Positions 50,593 through 59,677 of a stretch of DNA of 64,000 bases are shown piece by piece (the stretch's first letter is position 1; each line of letters opens with the position of its first letter). The DNA comes from Myxococcus xanthus. Lineage in GTDB: Bacteria > Myxococcota > Myxococcia > Myxococcales > Myxococcaceae. The stretch is from positions 9,032,001 to 9,096,000 of the forward strand of contig NZ_CP017174.1 in NCBI RefSeq assembly GCF_006402735.1, given 5' to 3'. The position numbers and the translations under genes were made by a program. Under the pieces are notes generated by a model. That model searched no databases, had not been told where the DNA came from, and saw nothing but the letters and a program-made list of their open reading frames with translations.

Positions 50593-51882
50593 ATGCCTGT
50601 GTCCGTGCAAAAGCAGGAAGAGACCGGAGTTCCAGCCCACGCGTCCGCGGGCCGTTGTCCCCACCTGGGTGCCCAGTACAACCCGTTCACGGGCCCCCAC
50701 GCGGAGGACCCGCACGCCTTCTTCGAGAAGCTGCGCAAGGACGAGCCCGTCAGCTTCAGCCCCATGCTGAACATGTGGCTGGTCAGCCGCTACGAGGACA
50801 TCTCCCAGGTGCTGAAGAGCCCGGCGCAGTACTCCAACCGGGACATGCTGGCGAGCGGCACCCACCTCACGGACGAGGCCAAGGCCATCCTGGACCAGGG
50901 CTTCCCCACCGCGCACGTGCTGCTGGGCATGGACCCCCCCGAGCACACCCGCCTGCGCCGCCTGATGAACCGGGGCTTCACCGCGCAGCGCATCGCCGGC
51001 ATGGGCCCCTTCATCCAGGAGATGGCCACCACCCTGGTGGACCGCTTCGCCCAGGACGGTCAGGCGGACCTGGTGCAGCAGCTCGCCTGGCCGCTCCCCG
51101 TCCACGTCATCCTCGGCGTCATGGGCGTGCCGCAAGAGGACGTCTGGAAGATCAAGCGCTGGAGCTCCGACTGGCAGCAGCTCGTCTTCGAGTACGTGGC
51201 CCCCGAGCTCCAAGTGGAGATGGCGAAGGGCGTCATCGAGTTCCAGCAGTACTGCATCCGCCTCATCGAGGACCGGAAGAAGAACCCGCAGGAGGACCTC
51301 ACCAGCTACCTGGTGGCCGTGGAGAGCGACGGCGAGGCGCTGAGCATGCACGAGCTGGTCATGGCCGTGGGCGCGTCCATGCTGTCGGCCGGCCATGAGT
51401 CCACCACCGCGCTGATGGCCAACGCCTGGAAGCTGGCCCTGCAGCATGGCCTGTGGCAGCGGCTGCGCGACAACCGCGACCTGGTGCCGAAGTTCCTCGA
51501 GGAGTCCAGCCGCTACGACTCCGTCTCCCACGCCATGATTCGCACCGCGAAGGAGGACGTGGAGCTGAGCGGGGTGAAGATTCCCCAGGGCTCGCGCCTG
51601 CTGCTCCTCTTCGCCGCCGGCAGCCGGGACGAATCCCTCTGCCCCCATTCCAGCAAGCTGGACGTGGACCGGGAGAAGGTGCCGCAGCACCTCACCTACG
51701 GCCGCGGCACCCACTTCTGCCTGGGCGCACCCCTGGCCCGGCTCCAGTTCGAAATCACGACGAACATCCTCCTGGACCGGCTGCCGGACCCGAAGCTCGT
51801 CCCCGGCCAGGACTTCGGCACCTGGCAGAGCCTGGTGCTGCGGCAGATGAAGCACCTGAAGGTGGAGTGGACCCCCACCTGA
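50593..51882 (+). CDS. Cytochrome P450
   Basis: A 429-residue soluble P450. The I-helix oxygen-activation motif is in SAGHESTT (near 267), the ExxR motif is ESSR (about 304-307) and the heme-binding loop YGRGTHFCLG has its cysteine at about 376. The ATG at 50593 starts before a short disordered leader. The length and motifs are normal for bacterial class I P450s; electron partners are not encoded nearby. The substrate is unknown. It is followed by a hairpin and the desaturase gene. Confidence 0.93.
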   Translation: MPVSVQKQEETGVPAHASAGRCPHLGAQYNPFTGPHAEDPHAFFEKLRKDEPVSFSPMLNMWLVSRYEDISQVLKSPAQYSNRDMLASGTHLTDEAKAILDQGFPTAHVLLGMDPPEHTRLRRLMNRGFTAQRIAGMGPFIQEMATTLVDRFAQDGQADLVQQLAWPLPVHVILGVMGVPQEDVWKIKRWSSDWQQLVFEYVAPELQVEMAKGVIEFQQYCIRLIEDRKKNPQEDLTSYLVAVESDGEALSMHELVMAVGASMLSAGHESTTALMANAWKLALQHGLWQRLRDNRDLVPKFLEESSRYDSVSHAMIRTAKEDVELSGVKIPQGSRLLLLFAAGSRDESLCPHSSKLDVDREKVPQHLTYGRGTHFCLGAPLARLQFEITTNILLDRLPDPKLVPGQDFGTWQSLVLRQMKHLKVEWTPT

Positions 51883-51905
51883 GCCCACCCTCCCGGGAGT
51901 GAACG

Positions 51906-51939
51906 AGGGCCTGGCGACCGACACCGGTCTCCAGGCCCT
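51906..51939 (+). terminator. Hairpin after the P450 gene
   Basis: AGGGCCTGG (51906-51914) and CCAGGCCCT (51931-51939) form a 9-bp perfect stem with a 16-base loop, 24 bases after the stop. No T tract follows, so it may be a partial terminator. Confidence 0.45.
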
Positions 51940-52083
51940 TGTCATGTCCGGAGCCCCATGACTTCCAGCGCCGAGCGGACGATTTCCTACAAAGAAGGGT
52001 AGAAACCCACCCCACTTGGAGTGAATGGGCGGGACAAATCAGACCCCCATGGGGTACAGGATGACCCGAACAGGCGCGCTCAC

Positions 52084-52105
52084 TCTGGAATGCGTGCATT
52101 CCAGA
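52084..52105 (+). promoter_or_regulatory. Operator-like perfect inverted repeat upstream of the desaturase
   Basis: Half-sites TCTGGAATGC and GCATTCCAGA are exact reverse complements separated by GT. Located 88 bases before the start, this is typical of a dimeric regulator site, for example of the TetR family. Confidence 0.55.
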
Positions 52106-52192
52106 AAGAATTTTCTTGCCTCACCACCCGTTTCCGCGCGAAAGAGTCCAGGAACACCCTGCTTCCGAGTAAAGCAGAAGGAGCCCCCCGAC

Positions 52193-53245
52193 ATGTACGC
52201 TCAAGTGGTGGATGAGGCAGACATTCAGTTCGCGCACCGAGTGGACCGCAAGGCGCTGGCGGCCATCACCCGGGAGATGTCGAAGGTGAACAATGGTCGG
52301 GCGCTGTGGGCCATGGCCTGTCAGTGGCTGGTCATCGCGGCGGCATTTGCCTTCGTTCTATTCGTGGACCGCTGGTGGGCCTGGCCGCTGGCGGCGGTGC
52401 TCATCGCCACCCGGCAGCACGCGCTGCTGGCGCTGATGCACGAGGCGGCGCACTACCACTTCCTGTCCAACCGCAAGGTGTCGGACGTGGTCAGCGACCT
52501 GCTCTGCGCCTTCCCGCTGAACATGACGACGGCGGGCTACCGGCACGAGCACATGCTGCACCACCGCTACGTGAATACGCCGAAGGACCCGTACCTGGCC
52601 GGCCAGCTGGTGGACGCCTCCTGGCACTTCCCCCGCACGCCGGTGCGCGCCACGGCCGTCTTCCTGGCGGACGCGCTGGGCCTGTACGCCCCCAACCACC
52701 TGAAGGTGGTGCTGCCCTGGACGTACTGGGGCCGCCTGGTGGGCCGCGCCCAGCCCCGCATCTCCGCGGGCGAGCACCTGCGCTACTGGCTGTACGTGGC
52801 CACGCTCGTCACGGTGCTGGTGACGACGGGCGCGTGGCTGCACTGGCTGCTCTTGTGGGTGCTGCCGACGACGACGGTGATGATGGCCTTCTTCCGGATG
52901 CGCGCCCTGGGTGAGCACCCCATCGAGGAGACGACGTCCGGTGACGAGACGCGCGAGACGCGCGACGTGCTGGGCACCGCGCTGGAGAACTTCTTCATCG
53001 CGCCGCTCAACGTGAACCTGCACCTCACCCACCACGCCTTCCCCTCCGTGCCCTTCTACAACCTGCCCGCCATGCACGCGCAGCTCGACAAGGCCGGCCT
53101 GTTGGAGGACGGCGTGAATCAGTTCGACACGTACCTGGGTAGGGAGAACAGCCTCATCCAGTACCTCACGCGTGAGCCGGAGGCCTCCGCCGCCGCGGCC
53201 GCCGCGGCCCAGCCGTCGCGTCTGAGCCAGCCGCTCCACTCGTGA
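52193..53245 (+). CDS. Fatty acid desaturase-like membrane protein
   Basis: A 350-residue membrane protein with the three histidine boxes of diiron desaturases/hydroxylases: HEAAH (83-87), HEHMLHHR (118-125) and HLTHHAFP (277-284). Membrane helices are at about 45-75 and 205-240. ATG 52193 has AGAAGGAG upstream; the longer frame is not needed. It should introduce a double bond or hydroxyl into acyl chains, and may supply cold or developmental lipid changes. The C-terminal 20 residues are alanine-rich. Confidence 0.85.
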   Translation: MYAQVVDEADIQFAHRVDRKALAAITREMSKVNNGRALWAMACQWLVIAAAFAFVLFVDRWWAWPLAAVLIATRQHALLALMHEAAHYHFLSNRKVSDVVSDLLCAFPLNMTTAGYRHEHMLHHRYVNTPKDPYLAGQLVDASWHFPRTPVRATAVFLADALGLYAPNHLKVVLPWTYWGRLVGRAQPRISAGEHLRYWLYVATLVTVLVTTGAWLHWLLLWVLPTTTVMMAFFRMRALGEHPIEETTSGDETRETRDVLGTALENFFIAPLNVNLHLTHHAFPSVPFYNLPAMHAQLDKAGLLEDGVNQFDTYLGRENSLIQYLTREPEASAAAAAAAQPSRLSQPLHS

Positions 53246-53334
53246 GGGTTGCCGCGAGCCAGGCCTCGCCCCGTGCCGTCCAGGTGTAGCCGGGGGGCTC
53301 CACCCAGGACGGCCGGCGAGGCTTGGGCCCGCGG

Positions 53335-54267
53335 TCAGAAGCGCCGCAGTGAGGACCAGGGGAAGGGCTTCCAGAAGGGCGTCACCACGTCCTCGCCCTC
53401 CAGCGGAAACCAGGGTCCGGTGTCGCCTCCCGCGGAGAGCACGTGGAAGTCCTGCGCGGGCATGAACCCCTGCCCCAGCAGCGCCACCTTCTTCCCCGCC
53501 GCGTTGGCCGCCACGTCCAGCACCAGCACCGCGTGCCCGGGGCTTCCACCCAGCACGAAGAAGTCCCCGGGCCGCACGTCTTCGCGCGAAGGCCGCCCCT
53601 TGAGGGATTCCAGCGAGTGCGTGCCCGCGTAGGTGAAGACCATGTCCAGCCACGTGCGGAAGCTGGCGCGTGAGGCATCCGGCGCCGCGCCGCGCACCCA
53701 CGACACCTTCGAGCCCGCTACCCGCGCCCGGTCCCCTTCCGCGTACCGAGGCCACTCCGCCAAGTGCCCGCTGGTGAAGCGGTAGGCGAGGCGCTCCCGC
53801 TTGCCGCTGGCCCAGAGCCACTCCGCATGGAGGCGGATGACGGAATCCGCGCACTGCTGGAGGTTCGCGGTGCCCACGTCCAGCTCCGCCACCGCCGCCA
53901 GCCGCGCGTCATCCGACGCCAGAATCCGCCCACCCTGGTGGCTGAGCACCGGCGTGCCGTCCGGCCTCAGCGGAAGGCCTCGCAGCCAGGCCCCGAAGGA
54001 CCCCTTCACCACCGGCACCCGCGTGTAGCCCTCCGGCGGCGCCACCGCGGCATCCAAGGGGCGCACCACCGCCTGGGCCGGCAACCATGCGTAGCGCGCC
54101 AGCTCCTCCCGCGTCGCGGGCCGGGGCTGGCCCTCCTCCGCTGCCCCCTCGGATACAGGGAGCAGGCACAAGGCCCACAAGAGCGCCCAGGCCCACGGAC
54201 GAAAGCGGCCCTCGGTGGCGGGCCAGGACGAGGAGGACGAGCACGGCGAGCAGTCGAACGCGGACAC
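53335..54267 (-). CDS. DUF4846 exported protein
   Basis: A protein of roughly 310 residues with a signal-type hydrophobic segment (WAWALLWALCLLPVSEG) followed by the DUF4846 domain: VPVVKGSFGAWLRGLPL, then FRTWLDMVFTYAGTHSL and PGDFFVLGGSPGHAVLVLDV, ending in ALLGQGFMPAQDF. The start is uncertain: GTG 54267 is used, with an ATG at 54351 as the longer alternative. Function is unknown; members occur in bacteria with complex envelopes. Confidence 0.65.
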   Translation of the reverse strand: MSAFDCSPCSSSSSWPATEGRFRPWAWALLWALCLLPVSEGAAEEGQPRPATREELARYAWLPAQAVVRPLDAAVAPPEGYTRVPVVKGSFGAWLRGLPLRPDGTPVLSHQGGRILASDDARLAAVAELDVGTANLQQCADSVIRLHAEWLWASGKRERLAYRFTSGHLAEWPRYAEGDRARVAGSKVSWVRGAAPDASRASFRTWLDMVFTYAGTHSLESLKGRPSREDVRPGDFFVLGGSPGHAVLVLDVAANAAGKKVALLGQGFMPAQDFHVLSAGGDTGPWFPLEGEDVVTPFWKPFPWSSLRRF

Positions 54268-54468
54268 GAAGCAGCCATCTCCAGGAGTCAGGGCGGCACG
54301 ACAGGTGGCGCCGTGGGTTGGAGGTTTCTCACGGACCTGGAGTTCCCTCATGCTCGCTCGAGCCCAGTCGCTCCCTGACTGCCCCGCGTTCCCGGGGGTG
54401 GGTCTACCGCTGAACGCTCGCCGCCCCCGGAACGTGCGCGGCTGGGACCGAGCACTACCTTGAGTCGT

Positions 54469-55068
54469 ATGCGCCGACAGGCGAGCCTCGCGCTGCTCAA
54501 CACCTTGTCGCTGACCCGGCTGCCCCTGGCGGTGGCCTTCATCCTCGTCCCGGATGCCTGGGTTCGCGCGGGGCTCGTGGTGCTGGCCGCGTTCACGGAC
54601 TTCCTGGATGGGTGGATTGCCCGGCACAAGGGGCTCGCCACGCGGCTGGGCGCGCTCATCGACCCGGTGGCCGACCGCGCCTTCATGGTGACGGCCATCC
54701 TCGTCTGCTACCTCGACGGGCTCATCAGCGGGGTGGCGGTGCTGCTGCTGGTGCTGCGCGACGTCGGCACCACCGTGGGCTTCTTCGTCGCTCGCCTGGC
54801 GCCCAGGTTGCGCTCGGTCGAGCTGAAGGCGCGGATGCTGGGCAAGGCCGTCACTTCCTTGCAGCTGGTGACGCTGCTGTGCGTGCTGCTGTTTCCTCCC
54901 GCGGTGGTGCCCCTGGTGGCGCTCATCGGCGTGCTGTCCTTCGCGTCGGTGGTGGACTACTCCCACGCGGTGCTGAAGGCCCGGGAGCGGGACGCCGGAC
55001 CGCGGCGGATGAAGCCGGAGTCCGGCGCGGCATCCTCGGGTTCCTCCCTGCCGCCGGTGCGCAAGTAG
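54469..55068 (+). CDS. CDP-alcohol phosphatidyltransferase
   Basis: A 199-residue membrane enzyme with the CDP-alcohol signature DGWIAR...GALIDPVADR (D-G-x2-A-R-x8-G-x3-D-x3-D), which transfers a phosphatidyl group from CDP-diacylglycerol to an alcohol, as in PgsA-type phospholipid synthesis. About five membrane helices follow. ATG 54469 is used; a TTG nine bases earlier is possible. The exact acceptor is unknown. Confidence 0.85.
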   Translation: MRRQASLALLNTLSLTRLPLAVAFILVPDAWVRAGLVVLAAFTDFLDGWIARHKGLATRLGALIDPVADRAFMVTAILVCYLDGLISGVAVLLLVLRDVGTTVGFFVARLAPRLRSVELKARMLGKAVTSLQLVTLLCVLLFPPAVVPLVALIGVLSFASVVDYSHAVLKARERDAGPRRMKPESGAASSGSSLPPVRK

Positions 55069-55079
55069 GGCCGCGGGCG

Positions 55080-55301
55080 TCAGGGCTGCGCCGCCGAGTC
55101 CGCGGGCTGGGCTTCGGGAAGGCCCAGCACCCGGGCCCTTTCGATGGCGATGGCGGAGCGCTCGCCCTCGCTCATCTCCATCCAGACTTCATCCATGTCG
55201 TCGAGCAGACCGTCCTCCTCGGGTGAGTCGCCTTCTGGGTGCCGGGTGCGGACGAGCCGCAGCTTGTTCAGGAGTGCACGGTAACGGTCGTAAGCAGACA
55301 T
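55080..55301 (-). CDS. Small hypothetical acidic protein
   Basis: A 73-residue protein, highly charged (LNKLRLVRTRHPEGDSPEED, then MDEVWMEMSEGERSA), with no signal peptide or transmembrane segment. The ATG at 55301 is chosen because an earlier one gives an unnatural leader. It converges on the phosphatidyltransferase, 11 bp from its stop. No family is recognised. Confidence 0.55.
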   Translation of the reverse strand: MSAYDRYRALLNKLRLVRTRHPEGDSPEEDGLLDDMDEVWMEMSEGERSAIAIERARVLGLPEAQPADSAAQP

Positions 55302-55370
55302 GATGGGAACCTCCCCCTCGGGGACGAGCATCGGGCGTGCGACTGACGAAGCGTGGATGGGCCTGGCACC

Positions 55371-56009
55371 TCACTTCCCAGCCGGAGTGGAGGGGAGCAC
55401 GGAAATCTCCATGGTCCGCTCTTCATCCAGCAGGTTCACCACTGCTCGGACGTGCTCGCCGGGCTCGAGCTTCCGCAAGGCGATGTTGCGCCCGTCCCGG
55501 AACACCCGCGTCCGAGGGTCCACGCGCAGCGTCAGCGGCGGACCATCCCCGACGGCGATGGCCACCTCCGTATCGCCCACGGAGCGCACCACGCCGGTAT
55601 AGACGGCATCCACCACGGCCGTCCCCGGAGGCGACGGCACGTCCGAGCCCTCAGGTGGCACGTCATTGACGACGCCCGCAGCGCCGGTGCCTCCCGTGCC
55701 CTGCTGGGCAGCCGTTTCCCGCTGAGGACTCACCACCCTCGCGCCTGGAGGAATGCCCGCGCCGCCCGTGCCCGTGACTTGCCCCCGGAGCTGCGTCACC
55801 TCCTGGCGGAGCTGCAACAGCTCGGCGCGCAGCTGGTCCACTTCGCGCTGGAGCGCCGCGGCGTCCGTCGAAGTCAGGGCTTGTCCTGCTGGCGCCTGTT
55901 CCGTCCGCGCGGGCACCTGCTGTGTGCCTTGCGCCGTCGCCACGCCGCCACAGAGCAGCATGGACAGCCCCACGATACCCAACACCCACAAGCTTGCTTT
56001 GCGCAGCAT
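55371..56009 (-). CDS. Exported coiled-coil protein
   Basis: A 212-residue protein with a signal peptide (SLWVLGIVGLSMLLCGGVATA), a heptad-type coiled segment (QREVDQLRAELLQLRQEV, about 54-75), a Gly/Pro/Thr linker and a C-terminal small beta domain (VVDAVYTGVVRSVGDTEVAI through LRVDPRTRVFRDG). No family is recognised. It diverges from the DsbA gene. Confidence 0.6.
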   Translation of the reverse strand: MLRKASLWVLGIVGLSMLLCGGVATAQGTQQVPARTEQAPAGQALTSTDAAALQREVDQLRAELLQLRQEVTQLRGQVTGTGGAGIPPGARVVSPQRETAAQQGTGGTGAAGVVNDVPPEGSDVPSPPGTAVVDAVYTGVVRSVGDTEVAIAVGDGPPLTLRVDPRTRVFRDGRNIALRKLEPGEHVRAVVNLLDEERTMEISVLPSTPAGK

Positions 56010-56282
56010 GAAGCCCTGACCTCCTTTCCGCTTCAAAGGTGGGGCCTGCCGGGTGACGGACAACCACCGGCCCGGCCGGGATGCGCTGGGAGAGCCACCC
56101 ACCTGCCGGGCCACCGCCTGCTCCCATGGGGACCGCCCGCAGCGCGGAAATTCTTCGAGGCCGCGCTGAAACTCCAAATCGCCTCGCGTCACTCCCTGGG
56201 CGCCGGGCCTGAGCAAGCCTGGTCCGGTGGTGTCACGCGGCGGACCGCGGCGCCACGGGTGTGTCTTTTCCTGGAGAACACC

Positions 56283-57602
56283 ATGTCCAAGTCGTCTGTC
56301 TGGGTGAGCCTGAGTGTCGGTCTGGCGTTGGGTTTCGTGGGGGGGCGCGTGGCGCGTCCCACGGAGCTGGCCACGGGAACGGCCCATGCGGCCAACCTCG
56401 CGGCGAAGACGCCCGCCCCCGGCGCGCGTCCGCGTGCGCCGATTTCGCCCACCGTCTACAAGGTGCCGGTCAATGACTCGCCGACGGCGGGAGCGGAGGA
56501 CGCGCTCGTCACGCTGGTGGAGTTCTCCGACTACGAATGCCCGTTCTGCGCACGTGCGAATGGCACGGTGAAGCAGCTCCAGGAGCGCTATGGCCGCAAG
56601 CTGCGCGTGGTGATGAAGCACCACCCGCTGGCCAACCACCCGCGCGCGCGGCCGGCGGCGCTGGCGGCGCTGGCGGCGGGTGAGCAGGGCAAGTTCTGGG
56701 AGATGCATGAGGCGCTCTTCACCAACTCGCGAGCGCTGAGCGAAGCCGACCTGGAGCGTTACGCCATGAAGGTGGGCCTGAACATCTCGCGCTGGAACCA
56801 GGACCGCGCGGACCCGCGGCTGGCGGAGCGCATCCGCCAGGACGAGGCACTGGCGATGCAGTTGGGCGCCACCGGCACGCCGGCCTTCTACGTGAATGGC
56901 CGCTTCATCAGCGGGGCCCAGCCGCTGGAGGTCTTCACGGGCGTCGTGGACGAGGAACTGAGCAAGGCGGAGGCCCTGGTCCGGACGGGCGTGCGGCCGG
57001 TGGAGGTCTACGCACGCACCATCTCCGCCGGAAAGGACAGCCAGCCCACGCAGCAGATGATGCCCGAAGAGCCGGCCATCCAGCAGGTGGACGTGGGCAC
57101 CGCGCCGTCCCGGGGCCCGGCCGACGCGCCGGTGACGGTGGTGGCCTTCTCAGACTTCGAGTGCCCGTTCTGCGCCCGCGTGGTGCCGACGATGAAGGCG
57201 CTGGAGGCCGCGTATCCCGGCAAGCTGCGCGTGGCCTTCAAGCACCAGCCCCTGGCGCAGCACCCGAATGCGCAGATTGCGGCGGAGGCGGCCATGGAGG
57301 CGCACGCGCAGGGCAAGTTCTGGGAGTTCCACGACGTGCTCTTCGCCAACCAGCGCAAGCTGGACCGGGCGTCGCTGGAGGACTACGCGCGGCAGGTGGG
57401 CCTGGACGTGGGCCGCTTCAACGCGGCGCTGGACTCGCGCAAGCATGACGCGCACGTGTCCGCGGACGTCGCCCAGGCCATGCGCGTGGGCGCCACGGGC
57501 ACGCCCACGTTCTTCATCAACGGCCGTCCGGTGACGGGCGCCCGGCCGGTAGAGCACTTCCGCGCCATCATCGACGACGAGCTGCGGAAGGCGGCGCGGT
57601 AG
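56283..57602 (+). CDS. Two-domain DsbA-like thioredoxin-fold protein
   Basis: A 439-residue protein with a signal-type N-terminus (VWVSLSVGLALGFVGGRVA) and two consecutive DsbA-like domains, each with a CPFC active site (C86 and C294) and the cis-proline loop GTPAFYVNGRF or GTPTFFINGRP. Each domain therefore has a full redox dithiol. Such duplicated DsbA proteins catalyse disulfide exchange in the periplasm. The ATG 56283 is at the signal start; the open frame upstream is a shadow. Confidence 0.85.
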   Translation: MSKSSVWVSLSVGLALGFVGGRVARPTELATGTAHAANLAAKTPAPGARPRAPISPTVYKVPVNDSPTAGAEDALVTLVEFSDYECPFCARANGTVKQLQERYGRKLRVVMKHHPLANHPRARPAALAALAAGEQGKFWEMHEALFTNSRALSEADLERYAMKVGLNISRWNQDRADPRLAERIRQDEALAMQLGATGTPAFYVNGRFISGAQPLEVFTGVVDEELSKAEALVRTGVRPVEVYARTISAGKDSQPTQQMMPEEPAIQQVDVGTAPSRGPADAPVTVVAFSDFECPFCARVVPTMKALEAAYPGKLRVAFKHQPLAQHPNAQIAAEAAMEAHAQGKFWEFHDVLFANQRKLDRASLEDYARQVGLDVGRFNAALDSRKHDAHVSADVAQAMRVGATGTPTFFINGRPVTGARPVEHFRAIIDDELRKAAR

Positions 57603-57614
57603 TCACGCGGCAAC

Positions 57615-59195
57615 TCACGGCTCCGAGGCCGCGACCTCTGAATCAGAGACCGCGGCCTCCGGCTCCGGCGGCCGTCTCAACACGCCCACGTTCGTCACCT
57701 CGCGGGCGTTGACGTTGAACTCCACCGTCCCAAGAGAGGTGCGCAGCACGTGTTTGCCCGGCTTCAGCCCCGGCACGAAGATGCGGCCATCCAACAACGT
57801 GTAGTGCGACGCACCGACCCACTCATGGTTGACGGTGATTGCCTCGCGGGAGCCCCAGAGGTGGTCGTCGCCGAAATCCATCATCCCGGCGACGGCGCCC
57901 GTCTCCTCCAGGTGGATGTCGACGGACACGCGCTCCCCCTTCCCGCCTCGGACCACGGCGCTGCCCGCGCGGCCATCCGGCAGCCACGCGAAGATTCGCC
58001 CCGCGCCCACCCGGGGCGTCACCACGAACTCGGGGCCATCGAAGCGGACGTGCGCATGCTCATCGGCTGAGTTGCCACACCCCCGCCCCCGTGGACCGGG
58101 CGTCTGTGCCCCAATCCAGGCCCCCTTCACCGGCGAGCCGTCCGGGAGGAAGACGCGACCGGAGACCTCGAAATCGCCAGGGTCGCTGGAGAACCACGGC
58201 CACACCTTCCCTCCTTCCTTCATTTCGGAGAAGGGGAACGCGATGACCGCCGGAGCACCGGGCGCCAGCGTCACGTCCTTCCGTGCCGACACCGCCCGCC
58301 CGTTCCGGCGGCCCCACACGGAGACGGAGTGGCGCCCCGACTCGGTGATGCCCGTGAAGGTGCCGTCCTCCTGGGGCCGGAGCTGGACATTCACGTGGAC
58401 GGACTCCACCGACTCCGCCCCACGCCGGCGCCCCATCACCGGCTTGACGGTGACCGGAACGAACGCGCCCAGTTGGAAGTCGAACCGCCGCACCTCGCCG
58501 GCGGTCAGCTCCGCGCCCACGGACCGGCTGAGCCCCTCTCCCTCGGGGGAGAAGGGCGTCATGCTGACGGAGTAGCCCGGCGTCACGCCATCCAGCGTGT
58601 AGCGCCCCTGTGCATCCGTCGTGGCCCAGACAGGCGTCATCTCCAGCAGCATCGCGTCACCGTGCGCGACCAGCCGGACACCCGCCGCCGGCCTCCCGTC
58701 ATGCTGGAGGACCTGCCCCTCCACGGCGGCCCCTGGCGGCAGCTTCAACTCCACGAAGAGCGAGCCCCCGGCAACCACGCCCACGTCCCGCTCACAGAGC
58801 TCGGCGTGTCCGGCCCCTCGCGCACAGACGGTCATCACGCCCGCGCCAGGCGCCATGAAGGTCGCCTCGCCCGACGCGTCCGTCAGCGCCGTCTCGTCGG
58901 GCAACTGATGTCCCAGGCCAGTCGTGAACAGTCCTCGGAGGAGGGATACCCTGGCGCCCGCCAGCGGCGTGCCGTTGTCCTTGGAGACGGCCCGGACCCG
59001 AATCGAATCCGCCGCGCCATCCATCGTCGGCGGCGGCAGGGGGAGCGGCGGCAGGGAGGGGAGCCGCGCGAACTCCGGAAAGGGCACCTCCACGAGCACC
59101 GGCTGCGCCGCCCGCTCCGCGCGCCACATGCCCAGGCCTCCGAGCACCGCCGCCATGGCACTCAGGCCAATGCCCCAGCGAAACCCGTGCATCAT
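57615..59195 (-). CDS. Carboxypeptidase regulatory-like (Ig-fold) exported protein
   Basis: A 526-residue exported protein with an N-terminal membrane segment (GIGLSAMAAVLGGLGMW), a proline-rich linker and several CarboxypepD_reg-like/Ig-like repeats (VRAVSKDNGTPLAGARVSLL, GQVLQHDGRPAAGVRLVAHG, and later GRVFLPDGSPVKGAWIGA). These domains are common in myxobacterial surface proteins and have no catalytic residues. It converges with the DsbA gene 12 bp away. Confidence 0.75.
   Translation of the reverse strand: MMHGFRWGIGLSAMAAVLGGLGMWRAERAAQPVLVEVPFPEFARLPSLPPLPLPPPTMDGAADSIRVRAVSKDNGTPLAGARVSLLRGLFTTGLGHQLPDETALTDASGEATFMAPGAGVMTVCARGAGHAELCERDVGVVAGGSLFVELKLPPGAAVEGQVLQHDGRPAAGVRLVAHGDAMLLEMTPVWATTDAQGRYTLDGVTPGYSVSMTPFSPEGEGLSRSVGAELTAGEVRRFDFQLGAFVPVTVKPVMGRRRGAESVESVHVNVQLRPQEDGTFTGITESGRHSVSVWGRRNGRAVSARKDVTLAPGAPAVIAFPFSEMKEGGKVWPWFSSDPGDFEVSGRVFLPDGSPVKGAWIGAQTPGPRGRGCGNSADEHAHVRFDGPEFVVTPRVGAGRIFAWLPDGRAGSAVVRGGKGERVSVDIHLEETGAVAGMMDFGDDHLWGSREAITVNHEWVGASHYTLLDGRIFVPGLKPGKHVLRTSLGTVEFNVNAREVTNVGVLRRPPEPEAAVSDSEVAASEP
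57625..57659. terminator. Hairpin near the dsbA / Ig-fold gene junction
   Basis: GAGGCCGCG (57625-57633) and CGCGGCCTC (57651-57659) form a 9-bp stem, with an inner CTCTGA/TCAGAG pairing in the loop. It lies 22 bases after the DsbA stop and inside the last codons of the convergent gene. Confidence 0.5.
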
Positions 59196-59268
59196 TGAAC
59201 GGCCCCCAGCTCCAGCAGTGGAACCGGGAGGCTATCACTGTCCGTCCGGGTGGCACATCCCGGCCCGG

Positions 59269-59619
59269 CTACTCGCTGCCGTAGCCCGCGCTCTGAACGT
59301 CGATGAGGCGGCCGTTCTCGAACGTCACCACCTGCATGAAGCGGCGCGGCCCGAAGTTGTAGGTCCACTCCTCGTACTCCCGGGTGACGGAACGCCGCTC
59401 CGTCGTGACGCCCCCCGTATTCCTGTCCGGCGTCACCGAGCCCGCCGAGTCCGTCACCGTGCGGAAGTTCTTCGCCGCCGGCTCCCCGCACTTGGCGAGC
59501 ACCTCGGTCTTGAGCGCCCCATCCGCCACCAGCGCCTGGCCACAGCGGAGCGAGGCCGCCTCCGCCGCCACCGGCATCCCGGCCATTGAAAGCACGACCG
59601 CCAATCCGAGAGCACGCAT
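59269..59619 (-). CDS. DUF2845-like exported protein
   Basis: A 116-residue protein with a signal peptide (ALGLAVVLSMAGMPVAAEA) and a small domain with two cysteines (SLRCGQALVADG and LAKCGEPA) ending in WTYNFGPRRFMQVVTFENG, as in DUF2845 proteins. ATG 59619 is chosen as the signal peptide start. Function unknown. Confidence 0.6.
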   Translation of the reverse strand: MRALGLAVVLSMAGMPVAAEAASLRCGQALVADGALKTEVLAKCGEPAAKNFRTVTDSAGSVTPDRNTGGVTTERRSVTREYEEWTYNFGPRRFMQVVTFENGRLIDVQSAGYGSE

Positions 59620-59677
59620 GAGTTGTCTCCTCTCCATTCAGGTCAAAGGGGCAGGATGTCCGCGGGGGCGGAGCACG

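Larger units (their letters stand above)
51883..52192. other. Intergenic region between P450 and desaturase
   Basis: About 310 bases holding a hairpin after the P450 (51906-51939) and a perfect inverted repeat (52084-52105) before the desaturase. No gene is seen. Confidence 0.5.
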
